Source of the DNA: Salmonella enterica subsp. enterica serovar Typhimurium str. LT2
Lineage (GTDB): Bacteria > Pseudomonadota > Gammaproteobacteria > Enterobacterales > Enterobacteriaceae
Reading direction: 5' to 3'
Assembly: GCF_000006945.2 (NCBI RefSeq)
Contig: NC_003197.2
Coordinates: forward strand, 372,001-436,000
Length of the DNA stretch: 64,000 nucleotides
Below are positions 1 through 7,740 of the stretch, one piece after another; position 1 is the first letter of the stretch, and each line of letters starts with the position of its first letter. The notes beneath the pieces are model-generated. The model was not told the DNA's origin and ran no database searches. It was given only the letters and a program-made list of their open reading frames with translations. The position numbers were made by a program, and so were the translations under genes.

Positions 1-642
1 ACACCTTCACTACAGCTTGGTGCAGTGTTGAAAGGCGGGTTGGAACATTTTAAGAATATCCGCGTATCATTATGTTTTGTCATTGGATTTATTCTTTTCG
101 GCTCTTTTACATCCATCTTTAATTTTCTGGCGTTTTACCTGCATCGACCGCCTTATGAGCTGAGCTACACCTGGATAGGTTTGATTCCAGTTAGCTTCTC
201 ATTAACTTTTTTTCTTGCGCCATATGCTGCCCGTGTCGCGTTGAATATTGGGTCGATGAATGCGCTCAGTATGCTGATCATCTGTATGATGGTCGGTGCA
301 TTTCTTACGCTAATCGCCCCTTCTCTGTGGGTTTTCATTTCAGGTATCGTTTTACTGTCAGTCGCATTTTTCTCTGCTCATTCCACCGTATTAGCCTGGG
401 TCAGTTCACGGAGTCCAAACGCAAAAGGACAGGCGACATCGTTTTATCTGCTTTGCTACTACTCTGGCGGTGCAGTAATGGGGTATTTAAACGGGTATCT
501 TTTCTCCTGGCAGGGATGGAATGCTATTGCGGCATCATGTCTGATGATGCTGGGGATAGGATTATTTATCTGCCGGTTTATTTTCGCAAAATATGAGAAA
601 CAACCGCAAATCAAAAAACAGTCAGTTCAGGAGAGTTTCTGA
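1..642 (+). CDS. MFS permease, C-terminal half (5' end outside window)
   Basis: The reading frame is open from base 1 and ends at 642, so only about 213 residues of the C-terminal half are present. It shows about six hydrophobic segments, a conserved 'FYLHRPPYELS' stretch typical of YnfM-like drug/metabolite permeases of the major facilitator superfamily, and a basic hydrophilic tail. No complete signature motif of the N-terminal half is available. It lies 131 bases upstream of, and on the same strand as, a leuC/leuD/FAH/hydrolase set, so uptake of that pathway's substrate is a plausible role; this is inference from position. It could instead be an unrelated efflux permease. Confidence 0.8.
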   Translation, partial: TPSLQLGAVLKGGLEHFKNIRVSLCFVIGFILFGSFTSIFNFLAFYLHRPPYELSYTWIGLIPVSFSLTFFLAPYAARVALNIGSMNALSMLIICMMVGAFLTLIAPSLWVFISGIVLLSVAFFSAHSTVLAWVSSRSPNAKGQATSFYLLCYYSGGAVMGYLNGYLFSWQGWNAIAASCLMMLGIGLFICRFIFAKYEKQPQIKKQSVQESF

Positions 643-773
643 TTATAGACACGAAGTGTGTTTTTATACTTTCCATAATGGAATCATCATTTTTTCATTA
701 ATGTGTCACTATAGCTAAAAGCTTAAATTGTGAATATTTGGCTACCCGGATATTCGTTGCTCCAGGAATATAT

Positions 774-2195
774 ATGTCTGCTAAAACGCTGTATGAAAAA
801 TTAGTTGAGTCACATACCATTCGTGAACTTGATAACGAAGGACATGTTTTACTTTATATTGATCGTTCAATACTGAATGAATATACCAGCCCGCAGGCAT
901 TTAGCGGGTTAAGAGAACGCGGCCGCACCGTTCGGCACCCCGACACGTTTTTATTGAATATTGACCATGTTAATCCTACGCGGTCGCAACGGGATGACTT
1001 AATGACCGATCCGGGAGGACAGCTACAGGTTGATTACTTTCGGGAAAATGCCGCTGACTTTGGCATCACATTATTTGATGTGCTGGATCCGCGTCAGGGG
1101 ATTGAACACGTGGTTGCTCATGAACAAGGGCTAGTGATGCCTGGCATGGTGATCGCCGCCGGGGATAGTCACACGACAACCTACGGTGCATTTGGCGCGC
1201 TGGGCTTTGGTATCGGGACGTCGGAAATTGAACATCTGCTGGCCACGCAGACGCTGGTTTACCGCAAGCTCAAAACCATGCGCGTAAGTGTTCAGGGAGA
1301 GCTACCTTTCGCCTGTTCCGCAAAAGATATTGTTCTTGAATTGCTTGAACGTATTGGCGCTGATGGCGCGACGGGATATGCCATTGAATTTGTGGGTGAG
1401 GCCATCAGCGCGTTGAGCGTTGAAGGACGAATGACGCTCTGCAACATGGCGGTAGAAGCGGGGGCGCGTGGTGCCATTATTGCGCCGGATAAAAAGGTTT
1501 TTGACTATATCTACGGTAAACCGCAAATGCCTGTAGGTGAACTCTGGCAGCAGGCATTGCTGGAATGGTCACAGTTGAGCAGCGATGCTGATGCGGTATT
1601 TGATAAGACGGTGGCGATCAACTGCCATGATCTTGAGCCTAAAGTCACCTGGGGAATCAGTCCGGATCAAACAGGTTCCATCACCGGACGTGTTCCTTTC
1701 CCGGAACAGGAAACCAATCCGCTTAAGCGCCTGGCGCTTGAGAAGGCCCTTCATTACATGGGATTAACGGCTGGCATGTTGCTGAAAGATATTCGTATCT
1801 CTCACGCTTTTATTGGTTCATGCACAAATGGTCGCATTGAGGATTTGCGTGCCGTTGCGAAGGTGCTTGAAGGGCGCAAAATCGCCAGCCATGTTCGCGG
1901 GATCATTGTGCCTGGTTCAACAATGGTAAGACGCCAGGCGGAAGAAGAAGGACTGGCGAAAATCTTTATTGCTGCCGGTTTTGAATGGCGGCAGTCGGGT
2001 TGCTCAATGTGCCTTGCGATGAATGAAGATGTATTGTCGCCCGGCGATCGCTGTGCATCAGGTACGAACCGTAACTTCCCTGGACGACAGGGCGCTGGAG
2101 CAAGAACGCATTTGATGAGCCCGGCGATGGTTGCGGCGGCGGCGGTAGCGGGGCATCTGGTCGATGTTCGGTCATTACTTCAGGCAGGGGAATAA
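774..2195 (+). CDS. Aconitase-family hydro-lyase large subunit, LeuC-like
   Basis: A 473-residue homologue of the large subunit of 3-isopropylmalate dehydratase. The three [4Fe-4S] ligands are present: Cys350 in 'GSCTNGR' and Cys410/Cys413 in 'SGCSMCLAMNED', matching the LeuC spacing. ATG 774 is chosen because an AGGA lies just upstream; the longer frame would need a weak start at 738. The next gene encodes the small subunit two bases after the stop, so the two form one enzyme. There is no leuA or leuB here; the partners are an FAH-fold enzyme and an alpha/beta hydrolase. The substrate is therefore probably a 2-hydroxy- or unsaturated dicarboxylate of a catabolic route rather than isopropylmalate. 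The SCTN motif is followed by Gly where LeuC usually has Ser. Confidence 0.9.
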   Translation: MSAKTLYEKLVESHTIRELDNEGHVLLYIDRSILNEYTSPQAFSGLRERGRTVRHPDTFLLNIDHVNPTRSQRDDLMTDPGGQLQVDYFRENAADFGITLFDVLDPRQGIEHVVAHEQGLVMPGMVIAAGDSHTTTYGAFGALGFGIGTSEIEHLLATQTLVYRKLKTMRVSVQGELPFACSAKDIVLELLERIGADGATGYAIEFVGEAISALSVEGRMTLCNMAVEAGARGAIIAPDKKVFDYIYGKPQMPVGELWQQALLEWSQLSSDADAVFDKTVAINCHDLEPKVTWGISPDQTGSITGRVPFPEQETNPLKRLALEKALHYMGLTAGMLLKDIRISHAFIGSCTNGRIEDLRAVAKVLEGRKIASHVRGIIVPGSTMVRRQAEEEGLAKIFIAAGFEWRQSGCSMCLAMNEDVLSPGDRCASGTNRNFPGRQGAGARTHLMSPAMVAAAAVAGHLVDVRSLLQAGE

Positions 2196-2196
2196 G

Positions 2197-2823
2197 ATGG
2201 ATACGTTTAAGCAAATCAGCGGGCGAATTGCGCCGATGCTGGAACCGAATATCGACACTGATGTGATTATGCCAAAACAGTTCCTGAAAGGGATCGATCG
2301 CCAGGGGCTGGATAAAGGGGTGTTTTTCGATCGTCGCTTTATGGCTGGCGGCCAACCAAATCCTGATTTTATTCTGAACATGCCGGGCTGGCAGAGCGCG
2401 ACATTCCTGCTGGTTGGCCCCAATTTTGGCTGTGGATCGAGTCGTGAACACGCCGTATGGGGATTAAAACAACTGGGAGTACGGGGGCTGATAGGTAGCA
2501 CATTTGCAGGCATTTTCGATGATAACTGCCAACGCAACGGGATCCTCACGGTCTCATTAGATGAACCTGCTTTGGCGCGCCTGGCGCAGCTTGCCGCGAG
2601 TGCTGATACCAATTCTATCACTGTTTCACTCGATCGCTGCGAAATTACGACGGCAGAGGAAACGATCTCCTTTGTGATCAGTGAACTCAAACGGGCGATG
2701 CTGGCCGCAGGCGAAGATGCGATAGCCTGGACATTGCAATACTTGCCGGAGATTGAAAATTTTGAGGTTGCGCATTATTCACGGCGGCCGTGGCTAAAAC
2801 GCCCTGCATCCCCGCGCGGTTAA
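2197..2823 (+). CDS. Aconitase-family hydro-lyase small subunit, LeuD-like
   Basis: A 208-residue swivel-domain subunit that completes the active site of the LeuC-like protein upstream. Family landmarks are clear: 'NIDTDVIMPKQFLKG' near residue 20 and 'NFGCGSSREHAVWGLK' near residue 80. The start follows the leuC-like stop by one base, which suggests translational coupling. It ends 14 bases before the FAH-family gene. Length agrees with ordinary LeuD (about 200 residues). The catalytic role with the large subunit is reversible dehydration/hydration; the natural substrate cannot be read from the sequence. Confidence 0.9.
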   Translation: MDTFKQISGRIAPMLEPNIDTDVIMPKQFLKGIDRQGLDKGVFFDRRFMAGGQPNPDFILNMPGWQSATFLLVGPNFGCGSSREHAVWGLKQLGVRGLIGSTFAGIFDDNCQRNGILTVSLDEPALARLAQLAASADTNSITVSLDRCEITTAEETISFVISELKRAMLAAGEDAIAWTLQYLPEIENFEVAHYSRRPWLKRPASPRG

Positions 2824-2837
2824 GGAAGAAGACTGCA

Positions 2838-3716
2838 ATGAAACTGGTTCAATATCTTGTGAACGGTGGCAAACGCTACGGCATTATGCAGGAAACCGGA
2901 ATAATTGATCTCTCGCAGCGGCTTGGCGACAAATATCCCACTTTGAAATCTCTCCTGTGCGCTAATGCGCTGACGGATGCGGCGTTATGGTGTGATGAGC
3001 CGGCGGATTATTACTACCAGGAAGTCACTTTTCTGCCGGTGATTGACGATCCGCAGAAGATCATCTGTGTCGGAATGAATTATGCCGATAAGCGTATTGA
3101 GTTTAATGAAACCAACCCGGCCCCAACCCTTTTTGTCCGCTTTGCGGATTCTCAGACCGGGCATAATGGCCTGCTGCTGAAGCCTGAAAATACCAATGAG
3201 TTCGACTACGAAGGTGAATTAGCCGTAGTGATTGGGCGGCGATGCTCCCGGGTCAGCGCTGAGGATGCTTTAGATTATGTCGCCGGATACAGCTGCTATA
3301 TGGATGGTTCAGTGAGGGACTGGCAGCATAGCTGGTTTACGGCTGGAAAAAACTGGCCTTCGACAGGATCATTCGGTCCGTGTCTGGTGACCACAGACGA
3401 CATTCCCGATCCCCAGATGCTACGTTTACTGACACGACTAAACGGGCGGGAGGTGCAGAACGAATCTACGGCAAATATGATCCATCCTATCGCTTCACTC
3501 ATTGCTTATATAAGCACATTTACTCTGCTTTCCCCTGGCGACACGATCCTCACAGGGTCGCCTGGTGGAGTGGGCAAAAAACGCGTTCCACCGCTGTTTT
3601 TACACGATGGTGATGTTATTGAAGTTGAGATTGAACATATTGGAACCCTGCGCAATGTCGTCCGGGATAGCCGTTATTTAACATCCTCTGTTAGCTGGCA
3701 TGACGGGAGAAAGTGA
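2838..3716 (+). CDS. Fumarylacetoacetate hydrolase (FAH) family enzyme
   Basis: A 292-residue protein. The N-terminal ~70 residues are the small FAH_N-like domain, followed by the FAH fold from 'IICVGMNYADKRIEF'. The metal-binding 'FDYEGELAVVIG' (Glu-x-Glu) and the region around 'MDGSVRDWQ' are present. The family covers hydrolases, hydratases and decarboxylases acting on beta-diketo or 2-oxo acids. Start ATG 2838 has a GGAAG ribosome site; the longer frame overlaps leuD-like codons. The stop overlaps the next start as TGATG, so this is one operon. Likely it acts after the LeuCD-like hydro-lyase on a 2-oxo or acylpyruvate intermediate (inference). Confidence 0.85.
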   Translation: MKLVQYLVNGGKRYGIMQETGIIDLSQRLGDKYPTLKSLLCANALTDAALWCDEPADYYYQEVTFLPVIDDPQKIICVGMNYADKRIEFNETNPAPTLFVRFADSQTGHNGLLLKPENTNEFDYEGELAVVIGRRCSRVSAEDALDYVAGYSCYMDGSVRDWQHSWFTAGKNWPSTGSFGPCLVTTDDIPDPQMLRLLTRLNGREVQNESTANMIHPIASLIAYISTFTLLSPGDTILTGSPGGVGKKRVPPLFLHDGDVIEVEIEHIGTLRNVVRDSRYLTSSVSWHDGRK

Positions 3717-4630
3717 TGAGTACACTGATTGAATGCGGCGCCTCTCCGTTTATTCCGGGGTTTGCGCTCAAGGATGTTCGTCTGGAAAATGGTCTGACGG
3801 TAAGAGTGGCTATCGGAGGCAGCGGTTCACCTTTGGTACTGCTACATGGGCATCCGCAGAATCATACAACATGGCGGAAAGTCGCACCGACATTGGCGCA
3901 AAATCATACAGTCATTTTGCCGGATTTGCGTGGCTATGGCGACAGCGATAAACCAACGAGCGATCCGGCGCACCGTACCTATTCAAAGCGCACCATGGCG
4001 CAGGATATCGTCATGTTAATGGATGCGCTCGGCTTTTCCCGTTTTGCCTTTGTAGGGCATGATCGTGGCGGACGCGTAGGACACAGGCTCGCGCTGGATT
4101 ATCCGGATCGTGTGACCTGTTGTACTTTTATCGACATTGCTCCAACCGCGACGATGTACGCCTTGACCGATAAATCCTTTGCTACGCGTTACTTTTGGTG
4201 GTTTTTCCTGATTCAACCTTTCCCGTTACCCGAAACGATGATTGCGCACGATCCGGCATTTTTTCTGCGTAAGCATATTTCTGGCCAGCTAAAAATAGAG
4301 GGCGCGACCTCGCAGGAAGCATTCAATGAATACCTGCGCTGTTACCAGAACCCTGAGATGATCCACGCGATCTGTGAGGACTACCGGGCTGCTGCGACGA
4401 TTGATTTGGACGATGATGCCGCAGATACGTCGGCGCGTATCCGGTGTCCGTTACAGTTGCTGTGGGGAGGGCTGGGAACGGTAGGGCAACTATATAATGT
4501 GGTTGGTACCTGGAAAGAAAAGGCGCTAAACGTTCAGGGGGAAGCATTGCCTTGCGGACACTCCCCGCAGGAAGAGTGTCCTGAGTACTTTATCCAGAAA
4601 CTTCAGTCCTTTTTACATTCAGTGTTATAA
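3716..4630 (+). CDS. Alpha/beta hydrolase, haloacetate-dehalogenase-like
   Basis: A 304-residue alpha/beta-hydrolase. The oxyanion motif 'LLHGHPQNHTTW' is near residue 45. The nucleophile elbow is 'GHDRGGRVGHR', with Asp in place of the usual Ser plus the two Arg residues typical of the fluoroacetate dehalogenase family; these can bind a substrate carboxylate. The late catalytic His is in 'CGHSPQEE'. The cap contains 'FWWFFLIQPFPLPE', where dehalogenases generally have His-Trp; here it is Trp-Trp, so halide release is uncertain. ATG 3716 overlaps the preceding stop. The gene is probably the last of the catabolic operon. Dehalogenation or epoxide/ester hydrolysis of a carboxylated substrate is possible. 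Confidence 0.85.
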   Translation: MSTLIECGASPFIPGFALKDVRLENGLTVRVAIGGSGSPLVLLHGHPQNHTTWRKVAPTLAQNHTVILPDLRGYGDSDKPTSDPAHRTYSKRTMAQDIVMLMDALGFSRFAFVGHDRGGRVGHRLALDYPDRVTCCTFIDIAPTATMYALTDKSFATRYFWWFFLIQPFPLPETMIAHDPAFFLRKHISGQLKIEGATSQEAFNEYLRCYQNPEMIHAICEDYRAAATIDLDDDAADTSARIRCPLQLLWGGLGTVGQLYNVVGTWKEKALNVQGEALPCGHSPQEECPEYFIQKLQSFLHSVL

Positions 4631-4663
4631 CTCGGTCATCCTTTGCAACTTCGCACTGATGCT

Positions 4664-5629
4664 ATGAAAACGACACCTGTAGGAAAAAAACATCGCCAGC
4701 CCCTTGAGGGCTGGCCTTCTGTTGAAGATCTTTTCGTTTTTGTCACCGTTGCTCGCAACGGTGGATTTGCCCGGGCAGCGCTGGAGCTGGGGTTATCTCC
4801 CTCCTATATCAGCAAACGTATCGCTATCCTTGAAAAATGTCTCAACGCCCGGCTTTTTTTTCGAAATAACAGAGTGATGCGTCTCACACCGGAAGGCGAA
4901 AATGCGCTGGGTGGGGCTATGCAGGTCGTCAGTGAAATGGATGGCTTTGTCAGTCGTTTGGATAATCAACGTGGTGTGTTGGCTGGTAATATCACCATCA
5001 ACTGCTCATTTGGTTTTGGGCATAAATATGTCGCAGAGGCGCTGTCGTCATTTATGATCGCCTATCCTGATATTACGGTAAAACTCACGCTAACGGATCG
5101 TGAAGTGGATCTGGTGGAAGAGGGGATCGATATTGAAATTCGCGTTGGGGATGATATCAACGAATTGTATATCGCACGGCAGTTAGCCACTAATCGACGG
5201 ATCCTGTGTGCTTCCCCTGAATACCTCGAACGCCACGGCAAGCCAGAGTCTGTTAGTGCGCTTGTGCAGCACGATTGCCTAATGATTCAGGAAAAAAACT
5301 CGGCATTTGGCAATTGGATATTAACGGACGGTAAGCAGCAGACACATTGCCGACTAAACGGTTTTCATTCTTCCAACAGCGGCAGTGTGGTGCTTATTTG
5401 GGCCCTGAAAGGCCATGGCATTACATTGCGGTCGGAATGGGATGTTGCGCAGTATATTGAACGAGGTGAGCTGGTTCGCGTGTTGCCTCAGTGGTATCAG
5501 GAAGCGAATATCTGGGCTGTATATACCCGGCGTTCATCAAGTTCTGATCGTATCAAAATCTGCATCGATTTCCTCACGGAGCATCTTGCACAATGCTTGC
5601 CAGGCGGTAAAGCACCGGGCGTACTGTGA
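4664..5629 (+). CDS. LysR-family transcriptional regulator
   Basis: A 321-residue LysR-type regulator. The N-terminal winged helix-turn-helix reads 'VEDLFVFVTVARNGGFARAA' and 'LGLSPSYISKRIAILE' (residues ~20-70). The C-terminal ~200 residues are a periplasmic-binding-protein-like effector domain. ATG 4664 is preferred over a TTG at 4643. It lies 33 bases after the hydrolase gene in the same direction, which is unusual for LysR regulators (often divergent) and suggests it is co-transcribed with the pathway. The effector is probably the pathway substrate or an intermediate; this is inferred from context only. Confidence 0.9.
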   Translation: MKTTPVGKKHRQPLEGWPSVEDLFVFVTVARNGGFARAALELGLSPSYISKRIAILEKCLNARLFFRNNRVMRLTPEGENALGGAMQVVSEMDGFVSRLDNQRGVLAGNITINCSFGFGHKYVAEALSSFMIAYPDITVKLTLTDREVDLVEEGIDIEIRVGDDINELYIARQLATNRRILCASPEYLERHGKPESVSALVQHDCLMIQEKNSAFGNWILTDGKQQTHCRLNGFHSSNSGSVVLIWALKGHGITLRSEWDVAQYIERGELVRVLPQWYQEANIWAVYTRRSSSSDRIKICIDFLTEHLAQCLPGGKAPGVL

Positions 5630-5846
5630 TCAGTCGGCGCCAACTGTCGTGGCGCCAGATGCTCTGACTTACGTTTACTGTTAGGTGTTCTTTTTGCCAG
5701 CACCCAGTAGCTTTTAGGGCGTTGCGTTGGTGGCGCGGTTTTGTTTCCGCTATCGTGGCGAAGTTATCTTTTATCCCACCACGAGGCCCAACCTCCACAT
5801 AGATACCTCCATTATTACCGGATTTCTCACCTGGTTTTAACGTCAT
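5574..5846 (-). CDS. Small YjzC-like protein, probably frameshifted
   Basis: A 90-codon minus-strand frame with an AGGAG ribosome site and ATG at 5846. The first ~35 residues ('LKPGEKSGNNGGIYVEVGPR' onwards) resemble small Gly/Pro-rich YjzC-type proteins. Around 5731-5742 the conserved pattern moves to another frame: the neighbouring frame reads 'PPTQRPKSYWVLAKRT', the proline-rich and aromatic ending expected for the family. The annotated frame instead runs on into the LysR 3' end. I infer a one-base indel that broke the gene, or a sequencing difference. Function is unknown. The family call is from memory of the motif and is moderate. Confidence 0.55.
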   Translation of the reverse strand: MTLKPGEKSGNNGGIYVEVGPRGGIKDNFATIAETKPRHQRNALKATGCWQKEHLTVNVSQSIWRHDSWRRLITVRPVLYRLASIVQDAP

Positions 5847-5849
5847 ATT

Positions 5850-6327
5850 TTATCTCCTGATTTTTGGGTGACGATTATCGGAGGTTGAGAATTCTATTGG
5901 TATCGGCTGGATGGCATTGTAAGTATCACACACTCACTCCATAACAATCAGATTGATTGAGCGACTACTTTAGCTCAATAGATATGTGTTCATCTTAAGC
6001 GTATTATCGCAGGTTGGTAATTAAAATTCTTTAAAAAACAATACCATCCATCAATTCAATATGCTGATTTTTCGAGGTTTTCTCAAATTTAGTTATGCTT
6101 ATGTAATGCTACCTAACTGACTAAAAGTAATGCTCTTTTCACACAAAAGCCTTAACAGAGGAAACGCAATATTACGTGACTTAATGCCTCTGCTCATTCT
6201 CATTAGTTATACCAATGTAATGTTTTCTCACAGCAAAAGAGAAGTAGCTACCTGTGCAGCATTATAGGCGGAAAATCCATTGGGGGTATTACCAAAGATG
6301 AAATAGAAAATTAATATTATTAATTAA
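5850..6327. other. AT-rich intergenic region with no recognisable gene
   Basis: About 480 bases of AT-rich sequence between the YjzC-like ORF and the small exported ORFs. I see no convincing coding frame, RNA gene or strong terminator. The base composition is like that of foreign, H-NS-bound Salmonella DNA and clearly lower in GC than the leuCD-like operon to its left. Confidence 0.5.
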
Positions 6328-6540
6328 ATGAATATGAAACAGGTATTGTTCCTGTTATCGTTACAACCTTTTCTGTCATAACAATCTTCTCATTTTCTTT
6401 CTCGCATACTTGCTGAGCATGGTATAAATGTCTATGAGGACGTCAGCTCGGAAAGCATTCGTTCTGCATGGTATGCCTTTCGCTATTCTCAGGGGCGTGA
6501 AATGAAAGTTTTCTTTGATGGAGTCTATATAACTATATGA
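6328..6540 (+). pseudogene. Small exported-protein-like ORF interrupted by an in-frame TAA
   Basis: Starting at ATG 6328 the frame encodes a signal-peptide-like 'MNMKQVLFLLSLQPFLS', meets TAA at 6379-6381, and then stays open in the same frame for about 52 codons ('INVYEDVSSESIRSAWYAFR' region). It ends in a TGA that overlaps the next gene's ATG as ATGA. The overlap and the uninterrupted downstream frame suggest an older two-gene unit in which the first gene was lost to one nonsense mutation. The ribosome site for 6328 is weak. No family is recognised. Confidence 0.4.
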
Positions 6541-6935
6541 AATTGATAATAATCCTCCTTCTCGCGCTATTCCCGTTATGTTCATCTGCCAGCAATCATT
6601 ATGCCCTTGTTTTTGAAAATAACACGATACTGCTTGTTTTAAATCTTAAATGTTCTCCCTGTGATTTAAACTGCGCAAATATTCAATACCAGATTTTCAA
6701 TAAAGAGACGGAGTCTGTTATTTCAGGGGTTGCTAAGCCTGTGACAACGGGCATCGAAAATAATTTTCGTGGTTATATGATGCGTAATAATAATACGTTC
6801 TACACATTAATTGAATCAGATAATGAAAACGTATGGGATATGTCTGTTGAGGAGAAGGGAACTCAACAGAACAAAGATGCCGTGCAAAAAGTAAAATATC
6901 AGCTTAATGCTATTTTTGACAATGGTACATGCTGA
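6537..6935 (+). CDS. Predicted exported protein of unknown function
   Basis: A 132-residue protein with a clear N-terminal signal peptide ('MKLIIILLLALFPLCSSAS') and a small, hydrophilic, Asn-rich mature domain. The mature part has four cysteines: three within 'KCSPCDLNC' and one as the final residue ('NGTC'). This suggests periplasmic disulfides. Its start overlaps the stop of the interrupted ORF upstream. It converges on stbE, and a 24-bp perfect palindrome lies between them. I do not recognise the family; a surface or periplasmic location is inferred from the signal peptide. Confidence 0.7.
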   Translation: MKLIIILLLALFPLCSSASNHYALVFENNTILLVLNLKCSPCDLNCANIQYQIFNKETESVISGVAKPVTTGIENNFRGYMMRNNNTFYTLIESDNENVWDMSVEEKGTQQNKDAVQKVKYQLNAIFDNGTC

Positions 6936-6947
6936 GTCTGGCTTGCC

Positions 6948-6971
6948 TCAGGGATACGATCGTATCCCTGA
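6948..6971. terminator. 24-bp perfect palindrome between convergent genes
   Basis: A perfect inverted repeat (TCAGGGATACGA and its complement) directly after the 132-residue gene's stop and just before the stbE stop. As RNA it folds into a strong hairpin on either strand, so a bidirectional terminator is likely. The following T-tract is weak on both sides. Confidence 0.6.
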
Positions 6972-6981
6972 ATATTTCCCA

Positions 6982-7740
6982 TCAAAACTCAGGAGTAAAA
7001 TCATTCTCACTAATATATTTTTCCAGTATGGCGGTATATTGTCGCCAGTTCCCGGAGTCACTGATTACTGCATAATTTATCGATGCTCCCGGCGTTGGCG
7101 AGCGTGTTAGCGGCACATCACGTGCTGTTTTCGGCGCAACCATGATATCGCCGATACTTTTTTTGTCATCCGTCGTTAGTGTTAAACTCATATACCACGA
7201 GGTGGGGTTAACTATCCGTATAGTATTCTCTTTAGCAATAAAGCGTAATTTTTTCTCCTCCGCTTCCGTGGGCGCTTTTAGCCCAGTCGGGCGAATTAAA
7301 ATTTTTAGCCTCAAACGAAGCGGTAACACCAGTTTTCGCGGGTGGTTTTTAATGTCCTGGGTGACTGGCGGTATCTGATAAATGTTTAGCCAGAAGAGAC
7401 TCTCCCGGTCCGTTGCCAGCTGCTGGCGGGAACTCAGGAGCAGGCGAAGCGTTCTCAGTTCTCCTGGCTGCATTTTAAATACCGGCGGCAGCGCCACCAG
7501 CGGCGTTTTGCTGTTATCCGGAGAGGCGTCAATGTTTCCGGCGTCGGTCCATACCTGTAACAGCATCGGCGTTGTATTATCGTTGGATAATGTCAACGAT
7601 TGAGCGACCTCATCTGAAGCAAAAATAATTCGGGTTCTGTCAATATTAACGGCAGCTTGTGCCGGGCCATACCATCCCGTCAACCCAAGTAGCGTTAATA
7701 TGACTTTACTGAAAACTAACCACTGCCTGTAATTGCGCAT
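6982..7740 (-). CDS. stbE: Stb fimbrial periplasmic chaperone (second copy of the operon)
   Basis: A 252-residue PapD-like chaperone. It has a signal peptide ending near 'GPAQAA', then two immunoglobulin-like domains. Chaperone signatures are 'TRIIFASDEVAQSLTLSN' and 'LFWLNIYQIPP', with the Arg/Lys anchor positions present. It delivers fimbrial subunits to the usher by donor-strand complementation. It is the last gene of the minus-strand stb operon and overlaps stbD by 35 bases. A second chaperone (stbB) is in the same operon, so StbE may be dedicated to the StbD tip adhesin (inference). Confidence 0.9.
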   Translation of the reverse strand: MRNYRQWLVFSKVILTLLGLTGWYGPAQAAVNIDRTRIIFASDEVAQSLTLSNDNTTPMLLQVWTDAGNIDASPDNSKTPLVALPPVFKMQPGELRTLRLLLSSRQQLATDRESLFWLNIYQIPPVTQDIKNHPRKLVLPLRLRLKILIRPTGLKAPTEAEEKKLRFIAKENTIRIVNPTSWYMSLTLTTDDKKSIGDIMVAPKTARDVPLTRSPTPGASINYAVISDSGNWRQYTAILEKYISENDFTPEF

